Assembly (NCBI GenBank): GCA_964586855.1 | Contig: CAZPHO010000015.1 | Location: forward strand, 1 to 20,653 | Origin: CAYLXN01 sp964586855 | Lineage (GTDB): Bacteria > Patescibacteriota > Saccharimonadia > Saccharimonadales > Saccharimonadaceae | Length of the DNA: 20,653 nt | Direction: 5' to 3' | Part shown: positions 6,603-13,928 of the stretch, in pieces | Position numbering within the stretch: the first letter of the stretch is position 1 | Layout: every line of letters begins with the position of its first letter | Translations under genes and position numbers: made by a program | The notes under the pieces: generated by a model | Told to the model about the DNA's origin: nothing | Database searches by the model: none | What the model saw: only the letters and a program-made list of their open reading frames with translations

Positions 6603-6630
6603 AAAAGAGAAATCGAGCCCGATATCTCTT
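6603..6630 (-). terminator. Hairpin with U tract on the minus strand
   Basis: A stem of 11 pairs in 12 (AAAGAGATATCG against CGATTTCTCTTT, loop ggct), followed on the minus strand by further T. It lies upstream of the 6575 gene's own promoter, so it would end some minus-strand transcript coming from 6631-6850, where I find no gene. Confidence 0.55.
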
Positions 6631-6789
6631 TGGCTTTAGCCTCAAGCAACTAGCTCAAGTGCCTATTTTATTTTGCTAAAAGTAGCTCCACCGCCCAAGT
6701 TAACAACAGATCTCTAGTCTTCAGAATGCATTATGATAGCCGCTGGTGCGCACCTCAAGCCTCTTCTGCCAAAATGTTGCTGTGCATCA
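6631..6789. other. Intergenic stretch without a recognisable gene
   Basis: No convincing ORF on either strand. It contains short self-complementary bits (GGCTTTAGCC, GGTGCGCACC) and three CTTGAG words on the minus strand. It may be a gene relic or the body of a small minus-strand RNA ending at the hairpin at 6603-6630. I cannot identify it. Confidence 0.3.
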
Positions 6790-6818
6790 TTGACAAAGAA
6801 CAGGAAAAGTTATATAAT
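6790..6818 (+). promoter_or_regulatory. Consensus sigma-70-type promoter of the ppGpp-hydrolase-like gene
   Basis: TTGACA (6790-6795), a 17-bp spacer and TATAAT (6813-6818): a perfect consensus, the strongest classical promoter in the window. Confidence 0.9.
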
Positions 6819-6854
6819 CGTAGATCATTAGTTCTTTAAACCAGGAGGTAAAAA

Positions 6855-7433
6855 ATGAGTCAAGACCTGTTGAAAAAGGCAGTTAACTTATGCGTTACTG
6901 CACATGAAGGACAGACGCGCAAAGGCGCAACCACTCCTTATCATGAACATCCTTTGAATGTCATGGAAACACTCAATGACTTTACTAAGGACAGCGATAT
7001 CTTGGCAGCGGCGCTACTCCACGATGTCGTGGAAGATTCGGACTACTCACTTGATTTCATCCGTCAGGAGTTCTCTGACAACATCGCCAGCTTGGTAGAG
7101 GAAGTAACGGAAATCAAATACCGAAACGGTAAAAAACTACCTTGGGCAACAAGAAAACGAGAGCATCTTGAAAAACTAGAGCGACAAGGATCGCCTGGAG
7201 CTCTCATGATTAAGGTGGCTGATCATATCAGCAATCTAGATGACATGGTAAACAGCTTCGGACCAGCAGATATCAACAACAGTCAATTCAATTCAACTAT
7301 TGAAGAGCGGCTGACCTACTCAGAGCAAATCTGGAGAATAGCCAGAATCAAGGGCGTTGATCGAAAGCTCACTGCCCTGCTAAGGTTCATGATTTGCTTG
7401 TCAAGAAAATATTTTTGTATCTCCCCACGCTAA
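6855..7433 (+). CDS. HD-domain hydrolase, probable small (p)ppGpp hydrolase (MESH1/SpoT-HD-like)
   Basis: A protein of 192 residues. The motifs match the hydrolase half of RelA/SpoT proteins: AHEGQTRKG (16-24), YHEHP (29-33, first metal His), LLHDVVEDS (54-62), and KVADHISNLDDM (120-131), which supplies the last metal Asp. There is no synthetase or TGS domain, so it is a stand-alone hydrolase that would remove the 3'-pyrophosphate of (p)ppGpp and dampen the stringent response. It has an excellent Shine-Dalgarno (AGGAGGT) and a perfect-consensus promoter. The last 15 residues (CLSRKYFCISPR) look unlike the rest and might follow a small indel. The exact substrate is inferred. Confidence 0.82.
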   Translation: MSQDLLKKAVNLCVTAHEGQTRKGATTPYHEHPLNVMETLNDFTKDSDILAAALLHDVVEDSDYSLDFIRQEFSDNIASLVEEVTEIKYRNGKKLPWATRKREHLEKLERQGSPGALMIKVADHISNLDDMVNSFGPADINNSQFNSTIEERLTYSEQIWRIARIKGVDRKLTALLRFMICLSRKYFCISPR

Positions 7434-7457
7434 CACCCTCGCTAGAGGGTGTTTTTC
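7433..7457 (+). terminator. Terminator between the HD gene and ruvC
   Basis: ACACCCTC (7433-7440) and GAGGGTGT (7445-7452) around GCTA, then a T run. It overlaps the stop codons of both convergent genes. Confidence 0.8.
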
Positions 7458-7933
7458 TTATGATGTTTTACCATCAGCTGGTGGGTAATCGCCGCCGCCA
7501 GCGCATCCGCAGCGTCGTCAGGCTGTGGCGCCTGCTTCAAGCCCAAGTGCATCCGCACCATTTCCTGCATCTGTTTTTTGTCGGCTCGGCCATAGCCCGA
7601 CAGAGTCATTTTGATTTGAAGTGGCGTATATTCAGCAATCTCTAGCTTGGCTAATTTGCCAGTCAGCATCGCCACGCCTCGAGCGTGGGAGACGCTTATG
7701 CCAGTGGTGATATTTTTGGAAAAATAAAGTTTCTCAATACTCATCGCGTCGGGTTTGGTTTCGTCAATAATTTGATTAAGGCTGAGAAAAATATCTTCAA
7801 GTCGGTCAGCCAGCGGCGTGTGGGCTGGAGTAGTAATAATCCCCGCGGTCAACATCTTGGCAGTTTGATTTTTGACCTCAATCACGCCAAACCCCATCCG
7901 GCCAGTTCCAGGATCGATACCTATAATTCGCAT
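7442..7933 (-). CDS. ruvC: Crossover junction endodeoxyribonuclease RuvC
   Basis: A protein of 163 residues, normal for RuvC, the dimeric Holliday junction resolvase. The catalytic acids are visible: Asp7 in IIGIDPGTG, Glu67 in SIEKLYF, and the C-terminal Asp139/140/143 group in QPDDAADALA. RuvC works with RuvAB in recombinational repair; ruvA and ruvB are not in this window. A TGTTATAAT extended -10 (7948-7940, minus) ends 6 bases before the ATG and there is no Shine-Dalgarno, so the transcript is probably leaderless. It is divergent from dut with only 48 bp between the start codons. Confidence 0.97.
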   Translation of the reverse strand: MRIIGIDPGTGRMGFGVIEVKNQTAKMLTAGIITTPAHTPLADRLEDIFLSLNQIIDETKPDAMSIEKLYFSKNITTGISVSHARGVAMLTGKLAKLEIAEYTPLQIKMTLSGYGRADKKQMQEMVRMHLGLKQAPQPDDAADALAAAITHQLMVKHHKKNTL

Positions 7934-7939
7934 GCTTTA

Positions 7940-7974
7940 ATTATAACATTTTAGTCGGCCAACTCTGATATAAT
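7940..7974. promoter_or_regulatory. Back-to-back extended -10 promoters for ruvC and dut
   Basis: TGTTATAAT on the minus strand (7948-7940) and TGATATAAT on the plus strand (7966-7974). Each ends 6-7 bases before its ATG. Neither has a recognisable -35. Confidence 0.75.
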
Positions 7975-7981
7975 CAAAGGC

Positions 7982-8419
7982 ATGAACTTAGAAATTAAAG
8001 TAAAATATTTAGATAAAAATATGCCCAAGCTCGGCTTTGTCGATGGCGACAAGTCCGACTGGATCGACCTAATGTGCATGGACGATATTAAAATCGCTAA
8101 AGACGAATTTCAGCTAATCAACTTGGGGGTAATAATCAAAGTGCCCGATGGTTATGAATCTTACGTAATTCCGCGCAGTTCGACTTTCAAAAAATATGGC
8201 TTGCTGCAAGCTAATTCGTTTGGAATTATCGACGGTTCGTATGCTGGCGAAGCTGATGTTTGGCACGGGCCAGTGCTGGCAACTCGCGACGTCGAAATCC
8301 CAAAATACACTCGCCTGTTTCAATTTCGAATCGCCAAGCAAATGCCCAAAATTAAACTGACCGAGGTCGAGCGGATGGACGGCCCAAGTCGTGGTAGTTT
8401 TGGCTCAACTGGTGATTAG
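7982..8419 (+). CDS. dut: dUTP diphosphatase (trimeric, Gram-positive/phage YosS-like type)
   Basis: A protein of 145 residues. The five dUTPase motifs can be read: WIDLMCMDD (27-35), PRSST (64-68), GIIDGSYAGE (81-90, catalytic Asp84), LFQFRIAKQM (112-121), and a C-terminal arm SRGSFGSTG. The enzyme hydrolyses dUTP to dUMP and keeps uracil out of DNA. The start at KVKYLDKNMPK and the order of motifs resemble the Bacillus/SPbeta YosS type. Translation probably starts on a leaderless mRNA from TGATATAAT. The stop is one base from the stop of the convergent ddl, with no terminator between them. Confidence 0.93.
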   Translation: MNLEIKVKYLDKNMPKLGFVDGDKSDWIDLMCMDDIKIAKDEFQLINLGVIIKVPDGYESYVIPRSSTFKKYGLLQANSFGIIDGSYAGEADVWHGPVLATRDVEIPKYTRLFQFRIAKQMPKIKLTEVERMDGPSRGSFGSTGD

Positions 8420-8420
8420 A

Positions 8421-9443
8421 CTAACGCAGCTCTAACGCCAGCTGCACCAACTGGTCAACCAAGTCAGGCGTTTCGAGCCCACTTGCCTGCCACATTTTGG
8501 GATACATACTTGCATTAGTGAAACCAGGAATAGTATTGATTTCATTTAGATAAATTTTATCAGTTCCCTTCTCGAGGAAAAAGTCAATTCGTGACATACC
8601 ACGACCAGCCACAACTTGATAAGCTCGAACAGCGTAATCCTGAATCTTCTTAACCAATTCTGGATCCAGTTCGGCTGGTAACTTAAAGCTCGATTTGCTG
8701 TCGGCGCTATATTTGTCTTCGTAAGTGTAAAACTCTTCACCTGGGATAATTTCAGCTGGCGAACTGACTTTCACCTCGTAGTTACCGAGAGCAGAAACCT
8801 CTATCTCACGTGCGCTAATCGCCTGCTCGATAATCACCTCATCATCATATTTCAAAGCATCAGTCATGGCGGCGTCCAGTTGTTCTTGATTGGTAACTTT
8901 GTGCACGCCAACTGATGATCCGGCTCGTAACGGCTTGACGAACAGCGCTTCGCCAAATTCTTCCGCCAACTCATCAAACTTGGGCACGGCTTGAAATTTG
9001 TTAAGAGTTACCCATGGCACCACTGGAATATCAACATCACGCAAGAGCCGTTTGGTCAGGTCTTTGTTGAGGGTGACGGCCGCACTTTCTAGGCTTGGGC
9101 CGGCATAAGGGATATGCAGCAACTTGGCTAGACCTTGGACTGTGCCATCCTCGCCATTTTCACCATGTAGAATCGGCACCAAGACATCTGGTTTAATCTT
9201 TTCGCCGCTGCTAGTCACAAAACCGCCGTGACCAATTTCAGGAATCAAATCAATTTGATCGGCTGGCTCAAATTCAACTGTCTTGACCAGCTTCCATTCG
9301 CCTTGTTTGGTAATAAAACATAAAGATAGATCGTATTTACCACTTGTCAACAACGCTTGATAGACATTTTTGCTGCTATTGACCGACACTTCGTGCTCTG
9401 GTGACTCTCCACCATAGACTAATAATACGTTTAGTTTACTCAT
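8421..9443 (-). CDS. ddl: D-alanine--D-alanine ligase
   Basis: A protein of 340 residues, normal for the ATP-grasp enzyme that makes the D-Ala-D-Ala end of the peptidoglycan precursor. Recognisable blocks are VYGGESPEHEVSVNSSKNV near the N-terminus, HGENGEDGTVQG, KPLRAGSSVGV, EQAISAREIEVSALG, the omega loop GEEFYTYEDKY with the Tyr typical of D-Ala rather than D-lactate ligases, and the Mg-binding LNEINTIPGFT. A TATAAT (9458-9453, minus) ends 9 bases before the ATG with no Shine-Dalgarno: leaderless. It indicates that the organism builds peptidoglycan, in keeping with murF at 17138. Confidence 0.96.
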   Translation of the reverse strand: MSKLNVLLVYGGESPEHEVSVNSSKNVYQALLTSGKYDLSLCFITKQGEWKLVKTVEFEPADQIDLIPEIGHGGFVTSSGEKIKPDVLVPILHGENGEDGTVQGLAKLLHIPYAGPSLESAAVTLNKDLTKRLLRDVDIPVVPWVTLNKFQAVPKFDELAEEFGEALFVKPLRAGSSVGVHKVTNQEQLDAAMTDALKYDDEVIIEQAISAREIEVSALGNYEVKVSSPAEIIPGEEFYTYEDKYSADSKSSFKLPAELDPELVKKIQDYAVRAYQVVAGRGMSRIDFFLEKGTDKIYLNEINTIPGFTNASMYPKMWQASGLETPDLVDQLVQLALELR

Positions 9444-9496
9444 AATGGATTTATTATACTACAAATTGCCGCTCAAACCGATTTTGAGACTAAATC

Positions 9497-9505
9497 TGCT
9501 ATAAT
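9497..9505 (+). promoter_or_regulatory. Extended -10 promoter of the peroxiredoxin gene
   Basis: TGCTATAAT. Transcription would begin near 9512, giving a leader of about 46 bases that carries the Shine-Dalgarno used at 9558. Confidence 0.75.
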
Positions 9506-9557
9506 GAACAAGCATAGACGAATTCTGTACGAAGAACAACTAAAGAAAGGAAGAAAA

Positions 9558-10292
9558 ATGGAATCAACTAACCCTTGTGCGGGCTGTCCGCACGCTGGCG
9601 GTTACATGCGAGCTGCTAGCAACCAAATGACACCTAACCTACCACTAATTGGCGACCCCGCCCCGAGCTTCAAAGCTGTCACTACTAATGGCGAAATCAA
9701 TTTCCCCGATGACTACAAAGGCAAGTGGGTGGTCTTTTTTAGCCATCCAGCCGATTTTACGCCTGTCTGTACGACCGAATTTATGACTTTTGCCTCAATG
9801 CAAGACGAGTTTGAAGCTCTCAATACTGAGCTAGTCGGCCTGTCTGTTGACGGCCTGCAGTCACACATCGCCTGGATTCATAGTGTCGAGCAACTAAAAT
9901 TCCGTGACATCGATAAACCAGAGATTAAATTCCCAATCATTGTCGACATCTCGATGGAGGTTTCTAAAAAGTATGGCATGATCCAGCCCAATCAATCAAC
10001 TACCGCCGCTGTGCGAGCGGTGTTCATCGTTGATCCTGAAGGCATGATCCGCACCATCCTCTACTATCCAATGTCAACCGGCCGTAACTTCCAGGAAATC
10101 AAGCGCATCATCCAAGCGCTGCAGAAAACCGACAAAGACGGCACGCCAACTCCAGCCGACTGGCAACCTGGCGAACCGGGGATTATCCCGCCATCGAAAA
10201 CCACTGCCGAATCGAAAAAAGTTCAAGCCAACAAAGGCAAGGACGGGCGCGACGTCAAAGATTGGTATTTAGTTTTTGAAGATAAAATTTAG
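9558..10292 (+). CDS. Peroxiredoxin (AhpC/TSA family, Prx6-like)
   Basis: A protein of 244 residues that reduces hydroperoxides through a peroxidatic cysteine. That residue is Cys71 in HPADFTPVCTTEF. Downstream, KFRDIDKPEIKFPIIVD, the Arg-containing RAVFIVDPEG and YYPMSTGRN are typical of the longer Prx6/archaeal-type subfamily, as is the C-terminal extension with PADWQPGEPGIIPP. An unusual N-terminal tail carries CAGCPHAGG with a CxxC (Cys7, Cys10). I start at 9558 because AAAGAAAGGAAG precedes it; the in-frame ATG at 9504 lies inside the -10 box. The gene stands alone and is closed by a strong terminator. Confidence 0.93.
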   Translation: MESTNPCAGCPHAGGYMRAASNQMTPNLPLIGDPAPSFKAVTTNGEINFPDDYKGKWVVFFSHPADFTPVCTTEFMTFASMQDEFEALNTELVGLSVDGLQSHIAWIHSVEQLKFRDIDKPEIKFPIIVDISMEVSKKYGMIQPNQSTTAAVRAVFIVDPEGMIRTILYYPMSTGRNFQEIKRIIQALQKTDKDGTPTPADWQPGEPGIIPPSKTTAESKKVQANKGKDGRDVKDWYLVFEDKI

Positions 10293-10311
10293 AAAAAACT
10301 AAGGTGACCTT

Positions 10312-10340
10312 AAAACTTCACTCTTCTCGAGTGAAGTTTT
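10312..10340 (+). terminator. Terminator after the peroxiredoxin gene
   Basis: Twelve-base perfect arms AAAACTTCACTC and GAGTGAAGTTTT around a five-base loop. Confidence 0.85.
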
Positions 10341-10358
10341 AATATCGCTAGCCCGGCG

Positions 10359-10367
10359 TGCTATAAT
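10359..10367 (+). promoter_or_regulatory. Extended -10 promoter of the second HD gene
   Basis: TGCTATAAT ends 7 bases before the ATG at 10375, so the message is probably leaderless. Confidence 0.75.
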
Positions 10368-10374
10368 CAAATCG

Positions 10375-11106
10375 ATGACCAACCAGCAAGTTTTTGAAAA
10401 TTATGTCAATCAATTTGACACTACCGATCGGCGAGTCCGACTAAAACTCGCTCACACTCTCCGAGTAGCGACTTTGGCTAGGCAGCTAGCGACTAGCTTG
10501 GAATTGGCGGCTGACGACTTGTTATTAGCTGAAGAAATTGGGCTGCTGCATGACATTGGTCGGTTTGAGCAAATTAGGCAATTTGCCACCGACAAAGACG
10601 CTTTCAACAAAGACATGGTCTGGGATCACGCAGACAACGGCGTGCGCTTATTGTTTGACTTGAATTTGATTGAAGAATTTAGCAATATCACGGCCGACCA
10701 CTGGCCGATTATCAAAACAGCCGTCAAAAATCATAATAAATTAGCAATCGAGCCAAACTTGGGAGAACGTGAACTGCTGCACTGTCAAATCATCAGAGAC
10801 GCCGACAAATTAGACATTTTTCAGGCTCTGCTTGATGAAGCGCATGAGCGCGACTTTCAGCCAGATTTAATTAGCGCCGAGTCGCGTCAGCGGTTTTTTA
10901 ATCGCCAAACCATTACCCAAACCGACTTAGAGCTCAATAGTCTGCGCACGCTGGCCTTCGTGTTTGATGTGAACTTTAAATTTAGCTTCCGCCATCTGCG
11001 CGATCAGCAATTATTAACTAAACTATTTAAAGCGTCGCCCAGCCAAGATCGGCTGCAAGAATATTATCAATTTGCTCAGGATTTTGTCGAAACTCAGGCA
11101 GCTTAA
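10375..11106 (+). CDS. HD-domain metal-dependent phosphohydrolase
   Basis: A protein of 243 residues with a full HD metal-ligand set: His27 (LAHTLRVA), His59-Asp60 (LLHDIGR), His85 (WDHADNG), His120 (KNHNK) and Asp142/Asp144 in IIRDADKLDIF. Such proteins hydrolyse phosphoester bonds in nucleotides or related molecules; the substrate cannot be told. It differs clearly from the RelA/SpoT-like HD protein at 6855. There is no membrane segment or GGDEF/GYP signature, so a cyclic-di-GMP role is not indicated. It is leaderless from TGCTATAAT and is followed by a strong hairpin terminator. Confidence 0.85.
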   Translation: MTNQQVFENYVNQFDTTDRRVRLKLAHTLRVATLARQLATSLELAADDLLLAEEIGLLHDIGRFEQIRQFATDKDAFNKDMVWDHADNGVRLLFDLNLIEEFSNITADHWPIIKTAVKNHNKLAIEPNLGERELLHCQIIRDADKLDIFQALLDEAHERDFQPDLISAESRQRFFNRQTITQTDLELNSLRTLAFVFDVNFKFSFRHLRDQQLLTKLFKASPSQDRLQEYYQFAQDFVETQAA

Positions 11107-11123
11107 GGCCTAAGTCGTCCAAA

Positions 11124-11157
11124 CTAAAACACTTCCGCCGAAGCGGAAGTGTTTTAG
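11124..11157. terminator. Strong bidirectional terminator
   Basis: Fifteen-base perfect arms CTAAAACACTTCCGC and GCGGAAGTGTTTTAG around CGAA. It separates the convergent HD gene and khpA units. Confidence 0.85.
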
Positions 11158-11218
11158 ACAAATAAGGCTCTCAACAAAATTTGATTTGTTACTCGCAATA
11201 GAGCACTTAACAACTCAT

Positions 11219-11238
11219 AGTTCAAGTTGATTTGAACT
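11219..11238. repeat. Short hairpin behind khpA
   Basis: AGTTCAA (11219-11225) and TTGAACT (11232-11238) around six bases. It has no T tract, so it is not a typical terminator; the nearby hairpin at 11124-11157 probably serves khpA. Confidence 0.35.
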
Positions 11239-11246
11239 AAGGTCTA

Positions 11247-11639
11247 TTATACATCAAGGTCTTCTAGTTCTGCAAGTCCTTCACGAGCGTTTTTGGTGAT
11301 TTCGTCGTCGTTATCCACAGGTTCGTCGGCAATCTCCTCGTAAGCTGGTTCGCTAGCGGCCTCAGGAGCTGAGTGACGCTCGCTTTCTGGTCGATCGTTG
11401 TCGACGATTTTGAGGTTGTAGCGAGCATCGTTTTTCGTGCCTAAAGCTCGCAACAGGGTGCGAATACTCTGAGCGGTCGCACCACGCTTGCCAATCACTC
11501 GACCCAAATCTTCTGGATCGACAGTTAAGCTAAGTAAAACCCCTTTTTCATCAATTTGGCGCTCGACCTCGACTGCGTCTGGATCATTAACTAAATTTTT
11601 GACAATATATTCTACGAATTGCTGATCTATAGTTGACAT
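11247..11639 (-). CDS. khpA: KH-domain RNA-binding protein KhpA
   Basis: A protein of 130 residues. A single type II KH domain has the RNA-binding GxxG loop GKRG (50-53) in DLGRVIGKRGATAQSIRTLL. An acidic C-terminal extension of about 50 residues (rich in Glu, Asp and Ala) is longer than in the usual 75-80-residue KhpA. In other bacteria KhpA binds many RNAs with KhpB and often lies next to rpsP, as here. The start at 11639 is chosen because GGAGGT stands 6 bases upstream; a longer frame to 11690 lacks a site. It has its own promoter (TATAAT, 11676-11671 minus), located just after the rpsP terminator. Confidence 0.92.
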   Translation of the reverse strand: MSTIDQQFVEYIVKNLVNDPDAVEVERQIDEKGVLLSLTVDPEDLGRVIGKRGATAQSIRTLLRALGTKNDARYNLKIVDNDRPESERHSAPEAASEPAYEEIADEPVDNDDEITKNAREGLAELEDLDV

Positions 11640-11670
11640 TGTGACCTCCGTCTTAAGTAATAATGTCTTT

Positions 11671-11676
11671 ATTATA
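11671..11676 (-). promoter_or_regulatory. -10 box of khpA
   Basis: TATAAT on the minus strand, about 30 bases before the ATG, behind the rpsP terminator. Its leader contains GGAGGT. Confidence 0.6.
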
Positions 11677-11688
11677 CAAGCTTTAGTC

Positions 11689-11723
11689 AAAAAACAAAAA
11701 TCCCTGCTTCGGTCGCAGGGATT
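11689..11723 (-). terminator. Terminator of the rpmF-rpsP operon
   Basis: On the minus strand AATCCCTGC and GCAGGGATT pair around a seven-base loop, followed by TTTGTTTTTT. It begins only a few bases after the rpsP stop. Confidence 0.88.
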
Positions 11724-11729
11724 CGGGGT

Positions 11730-12128
11730 TTAGGCTTGGGTGGTTTCGGCTTCAGCGGTTGATTCTGCTGCTGGAGTTTCTTCGGCAGCGGCTTCAGGAG
11801 CTGGAGCGTCTTTGGGTTGGTTGCGGCGCAGTTTATCGGTGTGTTTAATTGATTTTTTGTGATCAGAGCGCGCACTGACAGCCCATTTTGGTAATTTGAT
11901 ATCGGTTTTTTCTAAAATCTTGACAATTCGCTCGCTTGGCTGAGCGCCATTATCTAGATATTTTTGTAATTTTTCGGTTTCAATCTGGACTTCTTTGGTG
12001 TGGGGGTTATAAGTGCCAACACGATCAACTAGATTTTCGCTCTGGGGATGGCGTTTTGAATCTTGAACAATCAGTCGGTAAACCGGGTCACCTTTTCGGC
12101 CAATTCGCTGCAAACGAACTACTAACAT
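11730..12128 (-). CDS. rpsP: 30S ribosomal protein bS16
   Basis: A protein of 132 residues. The first 80 match bS16: MLVVRLQRIGRKGDPVYRLI, DRVGTYNPHT, and GAQPSERIVKIL. bS16 is an early-assembling protein of the small subunit. The C-terminal 40 residues are a low-complexity Ala/Glu/Pro/Thr tail (APAPEAAAEETPAAESTA), a common kind of extension in this family. A purine-rich AAGGAAGAGGA precedes the ATG. It is the last gene of the operon, 49 bp after rnc and directly before a terminator. The TATAAT between SD and ATG is probably chance. Confidence 0.96.
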   Translation of the reverse strand: MLVVRLQRIGRKGDPVYRLIVQDSKRHPQSENLVDRVGTYNPHTKEVQIETEKLQKYLDNGAQPSERIVKILEKTDIKLPKWAVSARSDHKKSIKHTDKLRRNQPKDAPAPEAAAEETPAAESTAEAETTQA

Positions 12129-12177
12129 AAATTATATCCTCTTCCTTTTTCTGGTTATTACTAAATCGACTTACAGT

Positions 12178-12915
12178 TTACACTGTTTTGGGCGTTTCGT
12201 CAACTCTGGGCCGCTGGTAGAGCTCAACGCCAGCTTGAGCTGCCTCTTGCTCGGCAGCATGCTTGCTTGAACCTTTGCCTTGGCTGATTAACTTATTGCC
12301 GCTATAGAGGCCAACTGTAAACAGTTTATCATGGTCAGGCCCATCCTCAGCCAGCACTTTGTAGCTCGGAGTGACATTATCAAATTTTTGCACCAATTCC
12401 TGCACATACGATTTGGCGTCCCGCCACGACTCTTCCTTGAGAATTGTAGGTAAATTGACCAAAATATTAGTTTCGATGAACTTCTTAGCCTCATCGTAGC
12501 CACGCTCAAGATAAATCGCACCAGTTACCGCCTCAAAAGCATTGGCTAAAATCTGTTGCCGAGCTCGGTCGCTGCCCTGTTTTTCACCGCGACTCATCCG
12601 CACCAACGGCTCATAGCCCAAGTTAACGCCCGCCTGACCAATGCTTTCCGTCCGCACCAAAGCCGAGCGCCAGGCAGTCAAAACCCCCTCTGGCTCGTCG
12701 TGCGTCCGATAGAGATAGTCGGTCACAACCAACTCCAAGACCGCATCGCCCAAAAACTCCAAGCGCTCGTTGTGAGTGTTGGTGCTTTTGCGATGTTCAT
12801 TGACATAACTGCGGTGAGTCAGCGCGTTGATCAGCAAATCGATATCTTCAAACTCAAATCCCAGTGTCTCCCGAGCAAAATCCTGATAAGGAGTTTTATT
12901 CATGCCTTGATTCAT
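12178..12915 (-). CDS. rnc: Ribonuclease III
   Basis: A protein of 245 residues. The RNase III signature NERLEFLGDAVLEL (49-62) carries the catalytic acids, with a second acidic site in LANAFEAVTGAIYLERG. A double-stranded RNA-binding domain fills about residues 165-235, ending in GKGSSKHAAEQEAA. The enzyme cuts dsRNA in rRNA and mRNA maturation. The start at 12915 follows the NUDIX stop directly (TAGATG), with AAGGATATTAG upstream; an ATG four codons in is the alternative. Its position between nudix and rpsP in an RNA-processing operon fits the function. Confidence 0.96.
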   Translation of the reverse strand: MNQGMNKTPYQDFARETLGFEFEDIDLLINALTHRSYVNEHRKSTNTHNERLEFLGDAVLELVVTDYLYRTHDEPEGVLTAWRSALVRTESIGQAGVNLGYEPLVRMSRGEKQGSDRARQQILANAFEAVTGAIYLERGYDEAKKFIETNILVNLPTILKEESWRDAKSYVQELVQKFDNVTPSYKVLAEDGPDHDKLFTVGLYSGNKLISQGKGSSKHAAEQEAAQAGVELYQRPRVDETPKTV

Positions 12916-13440
12916 CTAATATCCTTCCATCCGAATCCGGCGCCTAGCCAACAGCATTAGCTTTGAAATATCTTCGTATTCAATCACTTCCAGCGCTTCA
13001 GCAAAACTAAACCACTTGATGCCATTCATCCAATCTTCTTTGGTGATATCATCAGTGTCGCCCAGCGCCTTGACGAGATAAACTTGAGTCGTCATCAAGA
13101 CTAATTTTTCTTGGCGGCGATAACGAAAATCGATCTTACCCAGCCAACCGAGAGCTTCAACCTCTTTCAGACCAGCCTCTTCACCAATCTCGCGCACCGC
13201 TGTTTCACGAGCAGTTTCGCCCGGCTCAATGTGGCCCTTGGGAATAGTCCAGCGATCTTTGGCGTCCTGAATTAGCAAAATGTCAATTTCACCGTGATCG
13301 TTGTGGCGAAAAATCACCCCACCAGCAGTTGGCTCGCGGACAATTTCCTGAATAGCCGGCTTGCGGCCCTTAATATTATGTTCAGATTTATGATTTTTGT
13401 TCTTTGGCTGGCGCTTCGGCTTGATTTGCGGCTTGATCAT
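12916..13440 (-). CDS. NUDIX hydrolase
   Basis: A protein of about 174 residues from the ATG at 13440, which has GAGGAG 8 bases upstream. It overlaps the end of nusB by 53 bp. A longer frame to 13485 has no ribosome-binding site. The NUDIX box reads GHIEPGETARETAVREIGEE and continues AGL, with the REIGEE core that binds Mg. The preceding WTIPKGH is typical of diadenosine-polyphosphate/RNA 5'-pyrophosphohydrolase-like members. The N-terminus is a basic, disordered-looking stretch (MIKPQIKPKRQPKNKNHK) that might bind nucleic acid. The substrate is unknown. It is co-transcribed with nusB and rnc. Confidence 0.88.
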   Translation of the reverse strand: MIKPQIKPKRQPKNKNHKSEHNIKGRKPAIQEIVREPTAGGVIFRHNDHGEIDILLIQDAKDRWTIPKGHIEPGETARETAVREIGEEAGLKEVEALGWLGKIDFRYRRQEKLVLMTTQVYLVKALGDTDDITKEDWMNGIKWFSFAEALEVIEYEDISKLMLLARRRIRMEGY

Positions 13441-13879
13441 CTTGATTCTCCTCGACAAGCGATTTATAAGCTGTGCCCAAAACACCGTTTATAAATTTGC
13501 TTGAATTATCAGAACCAAAGGCTTTGGCTAGCTCTACAGCTTCGTTGATGGCAACTTTTGGCGGCACGGTTTTGCCCATAAACACCAATTCGAACAAACC
13601 CATTCGCAAAATATTGCGGTCAATCCGCGCAATTTGTTTGATCGGCCATTCGGGCGCTAGCGGCTGGAGCAGCTCATCGAGCTTGGCTTCGGTTTTAAAA
13701 ATCCCACCAGCCAAGGTCTGAACGAACTCAACATCGCCAATCACATCAGTGTAGCGACTCAAATTGCGCTCCAGAATTTGCTCAGCTTTAACATCAGCAT
13801 CATTACTCTCACGCCGCAATTCGTATTCATACAGCGTTTGCAAAACTACGATTCTTCCTAAGTGTCGATTTGATGCCAT
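13388..13879 (-). CDS. nusB: Transcription antitermination factor NusB
   Basis: A protein of 163 residues. The all-helical NusB fold is recognisable from SNRHLGRIVVLQTLYEYE at the N-terminus, RIDRNILRMGLFEL, and PPKVAINEAVELAKAFGSDNSSKFINGVLG. NusB with NusE (S10) binds boxA in rRNA leaders. The last 25 residues are a polar tail overlapping the nudix start. The Shine-Dalgarno is weak (AAGAA/AAAGGG close to the ATG), and translation may be helped by coupling to rpmF 49 bp upstream. Confidence 0.95.
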   Translation of the reverse strand: MASNRHLGRIVVLQTLYEYELRRESNDADVKAEQILERNLSRYTDVIGDVEFVQTLAGGIFKTEAKLDELLQPLAPEWPIKQIARIDRNILRMGLFELVFMGKTVPPKVAINEAVELAKAFGSDNSSKFINGVLGTAYKSLVEENQDDQAANQAEAPAKEQKS

Positions 13880-13928
13880 CCCTTTGATTCTTTCTTAAAT
13901 GTAAGTGCTATTATTTTATTGAGCGAAG

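Noticed and set aside
9504..9557. Upstream in-frame ATG for the peroxiredoxin
   Set aside because: It overlaps the TATAAT box, so it would not be in the mRNA. A Shine-Dalgarno supports 9558.
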